DNA of 64,000 nucleotides from Myotis daubentonii (GCF_963259705.1 NC_081844.1:48717501-48781500), one strand, 5' to 3'; shown: positions 13,076 to 24,903, counted from the stretch's first letter. Numbers and translations are program-made. Notes: a model not told the origin generated them from the sequence alone.

Positions 13076-13091
13076 AGAAAGTGATAAAGCA

Positions 13092-13178
13092 GTCTACGGC
13101 CATACCACCCTGAACGCGCCCGCTCTCGTCTGGTCTCGGAAGCTAAGCACGGTCGGGCCTGGTTAGTACTTGGATGGG
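13092..13178 (+). pseudogene. 5S rRNA retrocopy, 3'-truncated, with target-site duplication
   Basis: The sequence starts gtctacggccataccaccct, the 5' end of vertebrate 5S rRNA, and follows it for about 87 nt to cttggatggg. It then stops before the last ~32 nt. I see three substitutions from the usual mammalian sequence (cgctctc, ctggtct, gcacggt). A 14-bp direct repeat, agaaagtgataaag, flanks it at 13076-13089 and 13179-13192, with two extra bases (ca) before the 5S start. There is no poly(A). The internal-promoter A box and intermediate element region is present, but the C box is cut, so transcription is doubtful. The duplication implies reverse transcription and insertion, not a remnant of a 5S cluster. 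Confidence 0.95.
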
Positions 13179-13445
13179 AGAAAGTGATAAAGTAGACACA
13201 CAGAACACTTTACAATATTGAAGGCTAATGAGGACGGGGAGGAGCAAAGAGTGGAAGGAAAGTGGAAGTGGAGGAATAAGAAAGAAATCATTAAAAATAA
13301 ATATAACTCTTTAAATGTAAGATACATTATGCATTTATCTATTTATATGAAATCATGTATGTATGTGTCTTTGTGCAAAACTAATTACAACTTAAGTAAT
13401 TTAAAAAAGGTAAAAGGAAACTTGACTTTAAGAAATACATATAGA

Positions 13446-13664
13446 GGCTGGCCGGCGTGGCTCAGTGGTTGAGCATCTACCTATGAACCAGGAGGTCACT
13501 GTTTCAATTCCCAGTCAGGACACATGCCTGGGTTGCAGGCTCGATCCCCAGTGTGGGGCATGCAGGAGGCAGCTGATTGATGATTCTCTCTCATTGTTGA
13601 TGTTTTTATTTCTCTATATATACCCCTTCATTTCTGAAATCAATAAAAATAAATATTTTTAAAT
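13446..13664 (+). mobile_element. Ves SINE (tRNA-derived)
   Basis: Forward orientation: tRNA-like head ggctggccggcgtggctcag with A box, B-box-like gtttcaattcc, ggttgcaggctcgatcccca, then ctctctcattgttgatgttt and an A-rich tail. No clear target duplication was found, so limits are approximate. Confidence 0.88.
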
Positions 13665-15257
13665 GATATATACTAGTATACATATACATATACATGAAAT
13701 TGATTTGTTTAACCTTGACAAAAATCAAGGCTTTGTGTGGAAAATGCATAGTAATCAGGCCATCAGAATCACTCCTCTACAGTTCATTGTGGGTATTTCT
13801 CTTTCACCACAGTGCTTTTGCCTCCTGAACCCAGAAGTAGCCCAGAATTCTTCTCTACATAGGGCTTCCTTCAAGTAACTAGTAACAATCAACAGGTTTC
13901 ATTTCTCTCACTTCTGGATTAAAGCAGCTCTGCCTCAACTCTCAGTTGTCTGAAGCAAGCTGAGATGAATGTCGACAGATAAATTGGGGCAAATTTAATG
14001 TCATATCTTTATTATTTTTTATTCAATTTAAATTAAAAATGACATAAATAATCATGGAGGAGAAATTCCTCTCCTCTATGCTTTGCTATTCATGAATTGT
14101 TTTAGGTCCTTACTATTACACTCTGCCTTAAAGACATAAAAGTTAATTATACTGCACAAAATATATGTGCACTTATGGTCATTAGCTAAGAACACATTGT
14201 GAATACTCAGTAGGATTCTAATATTAAGGAGAGATCTGTGGCACTTTCTCTCCCCTTATCATTTTATTTATGTGATTTGGCTCATCATCTTTTCCCCTCC
14301 TGATATGCTTATTTATCTTGTAGCCATTCCACATCATTCAGTATATGTTCATTATAGCACTTGATTAAAAATACACAGACTCTATTAATCCTACTGAGTC
14401 CTATAGAATCATGCAGTGTTCTACATCATTAGAGTTTAGGTCACAGTCTCAAATTTTTATGACTCAAGATAAACTCCAAGCTGTGAAAACTGATGTGAGT
14501 CAGATAATAAAAATTGAAGCAGCAATATTATAAGGAACTTTAAAAGCATTAATGAGTAAGCATAGCCATATAAACTTTTAAGGACTAAGAAGATGTCAAT
14601 TACTAACATGAAGAACAATTACAGTTAAAGACAAAGGATATCCAATGGAGCTAGAACTCCTCTTTAAAAACTCCTCTTTAAAAATATTATTTGAGATGAG
14701 TGTTTTTTAGGCCTAGTAAACTCATGATAAAAACATAACTATCATATTTAGCTTATGGTCTGCAGGCTTCTTGTGTTGTTGCTTTGTTTAAGTTTTGATT
14801 TATTTCATTTTTGAATATTCAATTCAGAATTGAAATGCAACTAATAATACTTCTAAAATAATACAATATTGTGTAAATGTGTTATACATTAAAATTACTT
14901 TTAAATCTATATCATAATTAATCAAAATTTAGTAATTCAACCTACAGTAGTACACATGATGTTATGCACATAATCACTTATATTTTTACAATTTCACATG
15001 TGTTTCTAAGCACAAAAAAAGTGTCCTCATCTATATATTTACCTTCTGCAGCATTACTCATAAGATGGAGTAGGAATCTAAGTTGCATTCAGACAATAAG
15101 TATAATTTTTGTATAGATACCTAAGAGGGAGCAAAAGAAAGGTATCTTTAATGATAATGTGATTGTCATAAATATGATCCCCACCTTTTCAATTGTGAAA
15201 GAATTGAACAGGTGTTCTGAGAAGAACAGTATACATCTCACTGATCTTCATTTCTTA
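13665..15257. other. AT-rich DNA, nothing recognised
   Basis: No gene. A short tandem duplication (actcctctttaaaa twice) is visible near 14655-14683. Confidence 0.5.
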
Positions 15258-15265
15258 CTTTAGAG

Positions 15266-15552
15266 CAATGATTTTCAACATTTTTTTATCTCATGGCATA
15301 TATAAACTAATTACTAAAATTCAGGTGCATACCAAAATATATTAATTTTTTGCCAATCTAATAAAATAGGTGTAATTTTGACTCATTCATCTTGGATGGC
15401 TATTGTTGTGTTGGCTGCTATACTTTTATTTTATTTTTTTACAGTTTAATTGAAAAGAGGTCAGTGCCCCTGACTAAATATTCAGGTACTGAATGTTTTA
15501 AAAATCCTTGCAGCACATCAGTGTGCCATGTCACATTGGTTAAAAATCCCTG
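15266..15552. mobile_element. Non-autonomous hAT element, second type, 287 bp
   Basis: The termini are caatgattttcaaca on the left and ttggttaaaaatccctg on the right. They are worn inverted repeats of a cagtggttttcaacc-like end. An 8-bp target duplication, ctttagag / ctttaaag (one mismatch), flanks them at 15258-15265 and 15553-15560. That length is typical of hAT transposons. The interior differs from the four nhAT copies, so this is another, older family. Confidence 0.75.
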
Positions 15553-15675
15553 CTTTAAAGAAATGTTAAATTAAAAACTAGATTTGAAGCAAGGTACTTT
15601 CCATATATCATTTTGTCACCTTTATCTTTTCTTTTATGTAATTATTTTATTTATATAGAATTTAACTCTTGTCAC

Positions 15676-16255
15676 AGTCAGATTTGCAAACTATAGTGAA
15701 AAGAGCACATTAATTTTCATAAAATTTACCTCCTTTGTCTTTGGGATCAAATCTTGAAAGCCTAGTCAAAGAGATGTCTACACTTCTATTGGGAATTCTT
15801 ACTGAACAATTGCACATTGGCAGTCTTGCCCAATGAAAGCAATAAAATTGTGAAAATATATACTGAAATTATGTAATCTTAAAGGAATAAGACTGAATAA
15901 AACTAAAACTATGTGATTCTCAATGAGACTACTTAATGGGGAGAAATTTGTTTGCCAAATAATTAGAACAATCATAATAAAAATATTCTATAAAGGATGG
16001 AAGTGATGGGTAAAAACAAATGAAGAATAAGAGTAATATTATTGTTTATTCATTAATTATAGTTTTTTTTAAAGTGTTTATAACTTCCAGAAATCTTCTG
16101 GGTGGGACATATTTTAAATCATATCCATCTTTTTTTAAAATTTTATTTCATAGCTCTTTGGAAATGATATCATTTCCTCACTATAGGAGAACACCAGTTC
16201 TTGATGTCAGCTAGGCTTCACAACTTCTTATGTACTATAGTTTGCAAATCTGACT
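15676..16255. repeat. Perfect 22-bp inverted repeat, arms 536 bp apart
   Basis: The arm at 15676-15697 (starts agtcagatttgcaaactat) is repeated exactly as its reverse complement at 16234-16255. Sequence inside and outside the arms does not match, and I found no flanking target duplication. It may be the termini of an unrecognised DNA transposon or a rearrangement scar. The enclosed DNA is AT-rich, with a 64-codon frame at 16020-16214 of no known kind. Confidence 0.7.
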
Positions 16256-16990
16256 CTCTAGGAAACCAGAATATGCTATACAAAAAAGAATATCTCAATA
16301 ATATAGTCCCTATAATCTGAGATAAGAAATATTTTAAAACTATATGCATCCTGAAATAATATTTAAATTAAAAATAAATTATAAAACAATTTCTAAACCA
16401 CTTTAATGAAGTTGGTTTATTTTCATAATCTTAGACAATTTTATTTTATCTTATACAAAGAGGTTGTTAACCCAGAATTCTATACCTTATAATAATATCC
16501 ATGGAAAATGGAGGAAATAATGTTTTCTCAGGAGAAAAAATAGTGAGGATCCATACAACGAAATTCCATACAATAATGAGATTAAGCCTTATTCTATTTA
16601 TATATGAAAACGTGATGAATGGTACAAATATTGAGCAATAGGATCCAACAGAAAATAATACTACCCTATGATTTCTCTCATAGAAGGTTAACAAACAAAC
16701 TAATTTATGCTGTTAAAAGTCATCATACTGGAGGAGCTTAGTGACAGGCAGGTTAGGCTCCCAGGGTACTTTGCTAGTCATATTATATTTCTGAAAGCAT
16801 CTCAATTACCCATCGAATGTACACATGCTCCATATTGTGATTTAGTACAATAACATTGTTTTTAATATTTTAAAATTTTAATAAAATTTTCAACACTTTT
16901 TCAATTTCTGGAGTTAGCATTACTTATTGTCTATCATGCCTTTCCTTACAAAGTGTATATGGGTATATGCATGTATGTTTTGAAGAGGTA
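16256..16990. other. AT-rich DNA, nothing recognised
   Basis: No feature supported. Confidence 0.5.
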
Positions 16991-17062
16991 CTTTAATCAA
17001 ACTTTTAGTATAGGCTTTAATCAGACTTTTAGTATAGGCTTTAATCAGACTTTTAGTATAGG
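16991..17062. repeat. Three tandem copies of a 24-bp unit
   Basis: Units at 16991-17014, 17015-17038 and 17039-17062 share ctttaatc and ttttagtatagg. Copies 2 and 3 are identical and copy 1 differs by one base, which points to a recent slippage or duplication event. Confidence 0.95.
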
Positions 17063-17084
17063 CTTTTAAATTTTATTTTATTTT

Positions 17085-17275
17085 TAATAGTTTTATTTAT
17101 TTATTGATTTTTTTTAGAGAGAGAGATAGGAAGGTGAGAGAGAGAGAGAAACATTGATCTGTTGTCCCACTTATTTATGCATTCATTGGTTGCTTTCTAC
17201 ATGTGCCCTGACCAAGGATCAGACCCTTGGCATATGGGGACAATGCTCTAACCAACTGACCTACCCAGCCAGGAC
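17085..17275 (-). mobile_element. Older bat tRNA-derived SINE
   Basis: Reverse orientation: gagagagagaaacattgatc, then ccacttatttatgcattcat, catgtgccctgaccaaggat and ctaaccaactgacctaccca. The 'atttatgcattcattggttg' block marks a SINE type related to but distinct from the younger Ves copies. It recurs as a scrap at 60838-60955. Confidence 0.8.
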
Positions 17276-17529
17276 GGCTATTTTAACGTTGTAATATACT
17301 TTCCTGTGGACATATCTGAAAAAAAATGCTTTTTATTTTTAAATAGACATTTTACTGTGCATAAAACAGTGGTGACTCATTTTTTCTCAGTAGTTTGAAG
17401 TCTTTACATTCACTTCTGTCTCCCACAGTTACTTATGAACAATTTATTCATAAATGGATTTTCTTTCTTTTGAAAGTTACCTGTATTTTTAATCTAGTAG
17501 TTTTAAATTACTTCATCCTTTCATATATT

Positions 17530-17559
17530 TATTTATTTTTAAAAATAGTTTGAAGGGGG

Positions 17560-17606
<47 letters not shown>

Positions 17607-17640
17607 GAGCGCAACATCGATCAGCCTGGCTGCTGTTGTA
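17530..17640 (-). repeat. (GA)n microsatellite, probably in a SINE remnant
   Basis: A G-run then about 20 AG units (17563-17603), followed by gcaacatcgatcagcctggc, which resembles the interior of a reverse-orientation Ves SINE. The tRNA-like head is missing, so only a truncated remnant is suggested. Confidence 0.55.
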
Positions 17641-18767
17641 AGAGTAGGCAAACATGAAGAGTGAAGGGGGAAACAGTTAAGAAAACAATCTCTGGATGCT
17701 CTTATATCAAGGAGGAGAAAGGAAGTCAAATTGTATATTCATGAAATATAAAAGTGTGAGAAATTTTTTTTAAATACTGCTATGTCATTGCAGTTGTAAC
17801 TCAGATGAAGAATGACTGATAAGCTAAATTATATTCAAGTTAGTAATGTCCTTGATTATATCAACAGATGTGGAAATTAATTAACATGAAATAATTAATA
17901 TAGGGAACTATTATCAAATTGAAAGAAATACTATTGAACAGCTAAGCATGTAGGAATACTTATCTAAAACTATAACACATTTAAGTATATAATGAAACTC
18001 TCAAGGGATTGGGGTTCAATGATAATATAGTGATGTTTCAAGGCTTTAAAATGTACTCAATTTGAGAGTATGGACAACTATGATACATTTCACTATGAAC
18101 TGCTGTTAGATTTTACTAATTAGCAAGTATTTTGACAGGTATTATGCTACCAAGTGTTTTGGGACACCCTTTGCTTTATGCTTCAGATATTCTGTTTAGC
18201 ATGATGAATATAAATAGTATTCTTAGCCTGCATATTTTGTATTCCCTTTAAAGTACATCTCATAAATTCAAAGCAGTGGGTGTATTGTAAAATCTAATTA
18301 GTTTCAATTTTTCTGTCATTTTTGTTTTTTCTACTAGTAGTGAGAAAACATGCCACAAATGGGTAATATGCCTCTCTTTAAGTTTTATAAAAATCATTAC
18401 AAAACTCCTAGAATTTAAGTTGGAAAATGTAAAAAAAAGTAGATTGACTCAAATCATTAGGGAAACATTTAGTGCAGTAGAGCAGTAATTCACCAAATTT
18501 CAGGCATTGGTGGCTTAATACAGTTAGTACAATGTAATTTACACTCAGGGAGTAGTTTATACACCTGGAGGGATCTAAACCATTGCCTACTTAATTGACA
18601 TGATTTTTAAAAGAGAGATGGAGCACCCTAATATTTATGTGGAAAGAAAATTGGGATTAAATTACCTATTTGAGGTCAGAGAAAAAAATTAATTACTGAA
18701 GAAATACTTGAAATTTTTTTATTCTCAATGTTCTACTTAGGAAAAAAATCATTATGATGCAAACCTA
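17641..18767. other. AT-rich DNA, nothing recognised
   Basis: No feature supported. Confidence 0.5.
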
Positions 18768-19102
18768 TCCTATATAATAAAAGGGTAATATGGAAATTGA
18801 CTAAACAGTGGAAGGACTGGTTGCTGTGAAGTGCACTGACCACCAGGGGGCAGACGCTCAATGCAGGAGCTGCCCCCTGGTGGTCATTGCACTCCCACAC
18901 AGGGAGCACCACTCAACCACAAGCTGGGCTAATGGCTGGTGAGCGCAGGGGCCCATCTTTGTGGCAGTCCATGGGGAGTGGGCCTAAGCTATCAGTCTCA
19001 GAGCTCCCAGACTGCAAAAGGGCACAGGCTGGGCTGAGAGGCCCCCGCCCCCCGCACCCCCCCACCCCCCGAGTGCACGAATGTCATGCACCGTGCCTCT
19101 AG
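18768..19102 (+). mobile_element. HeliBat-type Helitron, 335 bp
   Basis: It begins TC (tcctatataataaaagggta) after host A and ends CTAG at 19099-19102 followed by T. The 3' hairpin (tgcacgaatgtcatgca) is imperfect. It contains an inverted pair of CTCF-like motifs forming a long stem (18840-18883). A 71-codon frame here is only element sequence. Confidence 0.92.
18840..18883. promoter_or_regulatory. Inverted pair of CTCF-like cores / long hairpin
   Basis: ccaccagggggcag at 18840-18853 faces its exact reverse complement ctgccccctggtgg at 18870-18883 across 16 bases. With flanking bases the stem is at least 16 bp. Each half fits 14 of 15 positions of the CTCF core. Confidence 0.5.
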
Positions 19103-20536
19103 TTCAGTATTATGCGGGACTTTGTTTAGGTTGTACTTTCAAAAGCCATGGGTTTATATACTATGAAATCCTAAACTCATATAGTGTGTTTGTCATTTAC
19201 ATACAGGGCAAGTTATAAATTCAGCAAGTTATGCAAATATCACAGTCAAATCACCCTTAAACAATCCCTCTGGAAGGTGTCAGTCGAGAATCATATGTAC
19301 TTCCTCCCAGGAATGCAACATAATCAGTTTTGATATTAGAAAATATATTTTTCCTTAAATACAAGGTGAAAAATTAGGCTTAATTTTAAGATCCGTGCAC
19401 AGCATTAAACACTAGAATCATGTCATTGTGGTATGTTCTAACTTTGAAGGTTCAAGGGGAACTATAATCAACTGAAGGAAAAGAAGGGTTACTGCAATGA
19501 ATGGGTTATTGGATGGGATAAATAAAATGTCTCACTTCTCAAAGAGGTCCCAACCTCTGCCATTAAAGTAAAGGAGAAACCAGTTGAATTTTCACATTTT
19601 ATTAAAGACCAAGGGTGGGTTATAATGACAGTCTTGAATAGCTGGGAGCCAGAAACACACACAGAATGCACATTCACTCATCAGCCATGTACACAGGGCT
19701 TGACCATGAACCTGCAAGTCAGGTTAAGGTAAAGGCATCCTTAACTAAGAGAGCCATCCCATTGTAGTACACTGAAACAAACCCTGTCTGCTCCTCCTAT
19801 TCTGGATCCGTGACAAAGATTCACTGCTACTGAGGATGGGGGGAAGCAAAATACATTGCTCCGAGAAGAGGGGGTAAGAAAGATTCCTGCCTCACAACTG
19901 GTCTTCATCAAATAGCAAGAAAGTAAGGCACTGAGTGCTCTAGAAGGGATAGCAAACCATATACCAGGGCAAAGTTTCACAGGGAAGATTAAAAAAAAAT
20001 ACAATGAGCCAGTTAGAAAGTCAGAGAAACCAATCAGATCAAGGTTTCTGTACTTATAGAAACCAGAAGTCTATTATCACTAGGGAAGGAGCAGGACGGT
20101 CATTCCAGTAAAGACCTCTATAGATATGGGAAAATGTACTGATTTTGGAAGATGTATAAGACTATTCACAAAGCCCCACTCTCATTTGGTGTTTCTCTAA
20201 CTTTTCACCTTTTTTATACCTGTCAACTGCAAGATTCCATATAATTGTTTAGTGTCTCATCATCTCTGAAAATCTTAGTAATGGGCGGAAGTTGGAAGAT
20301 ATTGTAGTTATAATAATTTTCCTTAAAACCCAGAGCCTTCAACCCTAAATAGTCCTTAAATACCAAATCATAAAGAACTGACTTGTTAAAAGCTTATAAA
20401 ATTAAGAATAAATCCTTCTGCATTTTGGTCAGTACATAGTCCAGCAAAGACCTTTGAACACAGTAACCATTGAACAAATAGCCATTTAATAATACCCGTT
20501 AAAAATGAATGCTCAAAGGTGAGAATTTTCTAGCCT
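19103..20536. other. Unique-looking DNA, nothing firm
   Basis: Higher-complexity sequence than most gaps, with an octamer-like atgcaaat near 19231. No gene: the 62- and 87-codon minus-strand frames at 19489-19677 and 19741-20004 lack known domains. Confidence 0.45.
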
Positions 20537-20871
20537 TGCCAGGACTGACCAGCAGACTCTGAGCGAAGGATGAATGATTACTCTGACACACATTTCTGTG
20601 AAAGAGAGGCTAAGGGACTGCTTGGCTATAGGAACCAAGCAGTAGCCCTGCTCACCTGCCTCCTTAGGCTTTTATTGTAACAACAGCTTGAACTAAAATT
20701 AACTATTATATACTATCAACAGGGTAAGCATCCTTGAGAAGACACATGCGTCTGTAGTGTCTGTCAAGCAAGGACCTGTCTAAGTAAACACCCAGGGCCT
20801 CAGACTTGTTTGGAAAAGTCAAGACAGGGGCAGGCGCCTTCAGCCAACTCCTGCCCCATGCCTCCCCAACA
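20537..20871 (-). mobile_element. Solo LTR of an endogenous retrovirus (class not certain)
   Basis: Read on the minus strand, the block runs TG (tgttggggaggcatgggg) to CA (..cctggca), 335 bp. A TATA-like tatataata lies at about 20704-20712, and an AATAAA signal at 20671-20676 is followed by a pyrimidine/purine-rich R/U5-like part. A 4-bp direct repeat gcct abuts both ends. No internal viral region is present, consistent with LTR-LTR recombination. The layout resembles class II LTRs with short R, but this is inference. Confidence 0.6.
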
Positions 20872-22852
20872 GCCTTACTGTTAGAAGTACAAAATGCCAA
20901 GAGAGATGTGATGCCTTAAATATGACCTCAGGATTTTTGAGTGTTATAATTGAATTATAATTTCAAAGTAATAATAAAATATAAACTGAATATTGAAAAC
21001 ATTACATTTTAAATTCTAATTCAATAATAAAAAATGAAATTTGCTAGCTCATTAGAATTACAATTTCTTTACATATATAAACTAGTAAGTTAATACAAAT
21101 TTTATATATTTATTATGTGTATTACTAATCTTGGCTTATATTCAAGGAAACTGATACTTAACATATCATACATAATCCCTAACATCAAACAAACTCTGGT
21201 ATGACTCTGAAAGCCAGGTATGACTTAACTTTATATTAGATCATACTGCTATTTTGAATAGATATATGGCCAATCTCTCATTTTTGTATTTAGAATTTGT
21301 AAAAAAAAAGATAGGAAAACACTTAAAGTATGAGCATGGTAAAATGTTACAATTTCTAACACTTTGGAAAGAACGTGTCTTTGTTAATATGAAGGCAGTT
21401 ATAAAAACTATACCAATCATTTATCTTATGCCCATACATTTGTTAAAGTTGTACTTATGCAGTGTTACAAAACCTTTTTTCAAAAATCTTTGACATTGAC
21501 AAGTAGTAAATAGTATGAAATAGAATATCATAAATGGATCAAAATGGTTTTCCAACTACAATGTGTTTTCATAAGTTCTATATTAACTAAAACATTGATT
21601 TTTCTTTCAAAATAATCCTCTGTCACTGCTTTGAGAAATATCTTCTTGTCCATACCCTTCGATTAATTATAGCCTCCCAGTTACTATGCACATTTAACAG
21701 TAACAATCTTTGACTCTCTTCCATTGAATTAACCTTCATATACCCTGTTTATCCTTAAAATTATTCAATTTCCAGGATTTCTAATTAGACATTCTAGCTT
21801 TGGCCAGAGCTTTTAATAATCTTGTTCTTCCCATCTCCCCAAGCACTCGGTGACCTCACACGTTACCTAAAATAATTTCTACTTCAATTATCACTGCATA
21901 TCAGAATCCACAACCACCTCTTCTTTTCTGTTTCACTCTGAAAAGAACTGGCTCTCCTAGCTCATTGTAAAATCATTTAGAATGTCATTCTTCACATTCT
22001 CTCTTCTATTCACCAACTGCTTTCCAATTCCCTACTCATTGCATTCTAGTTTCTGCTTTCGTACATTATTGAAATTAATTTTTTCAGGGCACTCATTTAT
22101 TTCTTAATTATCTCTGCCTTATTCATGTCCCAAGGCATTATGAAAAAAAGACAAATGGAATGTCAATCATGAATAAGAATCTAAATAGTGGGGTATATAA
22201 AGATGGGCAACCATTTATTTAAAAATTACAGTTTTTTAAAGATGATTTTAAATGAAAAATTATATGTTTTAAATTTCTGTGAACTGAGCTTTAAGGGATT
22301 TTTTTTTTGGTTTATAATGAGAAGAAAAGTAGTGGCAGTAAAGTTTCAATGACCATTGTTTGAGAGGAATCAGGATAATTAAACAAAAACAACAAAGAAT
22401 AATTAAATGTGTGAAATTTAATTAAGAATTTAAATATATATGGATTTAAACCAATACAAAGGTACTTAGAAGTGGTTTGAGTTTATCAAATTTAACTTGG
22501 AGGAACTAAGTTTATATATACAAGTGATGTCTGTAAATGTGTTAATATATGGGTTATATATCTAGTAGGTAAGAAAATAAAATCTTCCTAGAGAACACAA
22601 AATAAATAATATCAAAATATAAGTATGGCTCTAGCTGGAAGACACGTACCCAAATGTGGTTGCGAACCACAGGCTACCTTTTTCAACCACAGAGGTGAAA
22701 AAGGCAATCAATCCACAGTAGAAGTAGGAAAAACTTATTCAAATTTCTATTTTTTTATATTGAAATTAAAAATAAAACAAGTCCAGCTTATTAGCAAATT
22801 ATTATACTAATACATATACATATCTGTGCCTATCTATACATATATATATTAC
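20872..22852. other. AT-rich DNA; possible worn L2-like tract
   Basis: Mostly AT-rich. About 21780-22130 is pyrimidine-rich and faintly like a decayed L2 reading strand, too weak to call. The 79-codon frame at 21254-21493 has no known domain. Confidence 0.4.
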
Positions 22853-23240
22853 CTAGAGTCCCGATGCACAAAAATTCATGCACTCAGGGGGGTCCTTCAG
22901 CCTGGCCTGCACACTCTTGCAGTCAAAGAGCCATCATGGGATGTCTGACTAACAGCTTAGGCCCGCTCCCAGTGGGAAGTGGGCCTAAGCCACAGTTTGG
23001 CCTCCATCTGCGGAAGGTGACTGGCGGTCCAAACAGGGGCCGGCACCAGAGGCGAGTGGCTAGCCCTGCCCCCCTATTACTCCTCCATGCTGCCTTCCAC
23101 CCCATCACTGTCCCCTCCCTCTGCCCACTGGCACGTGCCTTGGCTGGCCTGGGACCACCTGCTCACTTGCCCCCCCCCCCGCCCCCAATCAGTTGTTCCT
23201 CAGTTTGGTCGATTTGTATATTATGCTTTTTTATATAGGA
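22853..23240 (-). mobile_element. HeliBat-type Helitron, 388 bp
   Basis: Reverse orientation: CTAG at 22853-22856, hairpin tgcacaaaaattcatgca, and the 5' end complement ttttttatatagga closing at 23240. It holds a C-run at 23171-23180. No CTCF-like core is preserved. Open frames inside (up to 124 codons) come from GC-rich element sequence. Confidence 0.88.
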
Positions 23241-23514
23241 TATTTACATCTATATCAGCTATAATATATCTATAAAAATAACTTTAGTTCTTTAATGAGT
23301 AGTGGTTATCATTATCATCCTCATTTATTCTTATATTTTAGAGATTTCTGGAGAATAGTTATTCTGTAAATGGCCATATGAATATATATTATATTATATT
23401 GTTCTTACATAAATTTAAAAAGAATGTTTCAAGAAACAATTACTAAAACCACTAAGAATGGAAACACAACAAGCAACATGCAAATGAAAAACTCATTTTC
23501 ATATACATATATAT

Positions 23515-23726
23515 CAGTGGTTCTCAACCTATAGGTCGTGACCCCTTTGGTGGTCGAATGACCCTTTCACAGGGGTTGCCTAAGACCATCCTGCATATCA
23601 GATATTTACATTATGATTCATAACAGTAGCAACATTACAGTTATGAAGTAGCAACGAAAATAATTTTATGGTTGGGACACAACATGAGGAACTGTATTTA
23701 AAGGGCCAGAAGGTTGAGAATCACTG
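23515..23726 (-). mobile_element. nhAT element, 212 bp
   Basis: Termini cagtggttctcaacc / ggttgagaatcactg enclose 212 bp in opposite orientation to the copy at 3866. An 8-bp target duplication, atatatat, lies at 23507-23514 and 23727-23734. It sits in AT repeats, so the duplication is suggestive rather than decisive. Confidence 0.88.
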
Positions 23727-23843
23727 ATATATATGATCATGGGAAGGGAACAATAATGATTATATATCTAGCAATAAATATTGGAAGAAAGACTTAAAAA
23801 AACTTTGCATTCTTTTAAGAGTGATAAGCTCTATTTATGTATA

Positions 23844-24176
23844 CAGACAGTCCTCGGGTTATATCGGACTCGTTTCATGGTACGTCGTTTCGTGGTTTCG
23901 TTGCCATCTCCCATTTGTTTATAAAAAAAAAAAGTTCTGTCATTTCGATGTATGTACATATGTGTTTTATATTTTTTATTATTTATTTACCACAAGTAAA
24001 GGTCAGGAATTGTTATCTTTCTTGTAATTTTTTTTTTTACTGTTTCACTTCATTACTGCTGTGTATGTGCTCCATGTGAGTGATGTAGATGATTATGTAG
24101 GTGGGTTCCAACTTACAGCGAAAATCGCATTTTGTCACTGTAGGAATGGATCGCTGATGTATCTGAGGACCTACTG
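23844..24176. mobile_element. Tigger/pogo-like MITE, 333 bp
   Basis: The left end (cagacagtcctcgggttata) and the reverse complement of the right end (cagtaggtcctcagatacat) are worn inverted repeats starting CAG. TA dinucleotides flank at 23842-23843 and 24177-24178, as expected for Tc1/mariner-superfamily insertion. No transposase frame is present. Confidence 0.65.
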
Positions 24177-24248
24177 TATTGTGTCAAAATATTAGTATGG
24201 AAATTCTGTTATTTTTTATTTTCATTTTTTTTTGTTTTATAAGATACA

Positions 24249-24434
24249 CTAGAGGCCCGATGCATGAAATTTGTGCAAGAGTAAGCCTTGCTTCTCCTGG
24301 ATGCCAACACCAGCCTCCCTCTGTCACCCGACCCGAGCTTCCCTCTGACCCCGGCTTCATCCGGAAGGTCATCTGGAAGAATGTCCAAAAGGACGCCTGG
24401 CCTAATTAGCATATTACACTTCTATCATTATAGA
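24249..24434 (-). mobile_element. Helitron A of a three-copy head-to-tail array
   Basis: A 186-bp minus-strand copy: CTAG at 24249-24252, hairpin-like atgcatgaaatttgtgca, and 5' end GA at 24433-24434. Its right edge abuts the CTAG of the next element with no base between. The interior resembles the element at 1-63. Confidence 0.88.
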
Positions 24435-24903
24435 CTAGAGGCCCGGTGCACAAAAATTTGTGCACTCGGGGTGGGGGGGGTCTCTTAGCCCCCGGCCTGT
24501 GCCCTCTCGCAGTCTGGGACCCCTTGGGGAATGTCTACCTGCTGGCTTAGGCCCGTTCCCTGGGAGATTGGGCCTCAGCTGGCAGTTAGATATTCCTCTG
24601 GCAGCCTGGGAGCCCTTGGGGGATGTCCACTTGCCAGTGAGGAGCAGGCCTAAGCTACAGTCAGACATCCTTAGTGCTGCTGAGGAGGTAGGAGAGGCTC
24701 CCACCATCACCACTGTACTGGCAGCCATCAGCTTGGCTTGTGGCTGAGCAGAGCTCCCCCTGTGGAAGCACACTGACCACGAGGGGGCAGCTCCTGCATT
24801 GAGTGTCTGCCCCCTGGTGGTCAGTGTGTGTCATAGTGACCAGTCATTCCCAGTCATTCTGCTGTTAGGGTCACTTTGCATATTATCCTTTTATTATATA
24901 GGA
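24435..24903 (-). mobile_element. Helitron B of the array
   Basis: A 469-bp minus-strand copy: CTAG at 24435-24438, hairpin tgcacaaaaatttgtgca, 5' end ttattatatagga closing at 24903. It carries a paired CTCF-like motif. Its long frames (up to 112 codons) are GC-rich element sequence. Confidence 0.9.
24777..24820. promoter_or_regulatory. Inverted pair of CTCF-like cores
   Basis: ccacgagggggcag at 24777-24790 and ctgccccctggtgg at 24807-24820 are near-perfect inverse copies 16 bases apart, in the same arrangement as at 18840-18883. Confidence 0.5.

Noticed and set aside
13092..13178. Functional 5S rRNA gene
   Set aside because: The last ~32 nt, including part of the C box, are missing, there is no terminator run, and target duplications show an inserted copy.
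13446..13520. tRNA gene
   Set aside because: The A and B boxes belong to the tRNA-like head of a Ves SINE, with no tRNA cloverleaf 3' half.
18840..18883. Rho-independent-type terminator or microRNA hairpin
   Set aside because: The stem repeats at the same place in several Helitrons and is explained by the element. No small-RNA evidence, and bacterial-style terminators do not apply.
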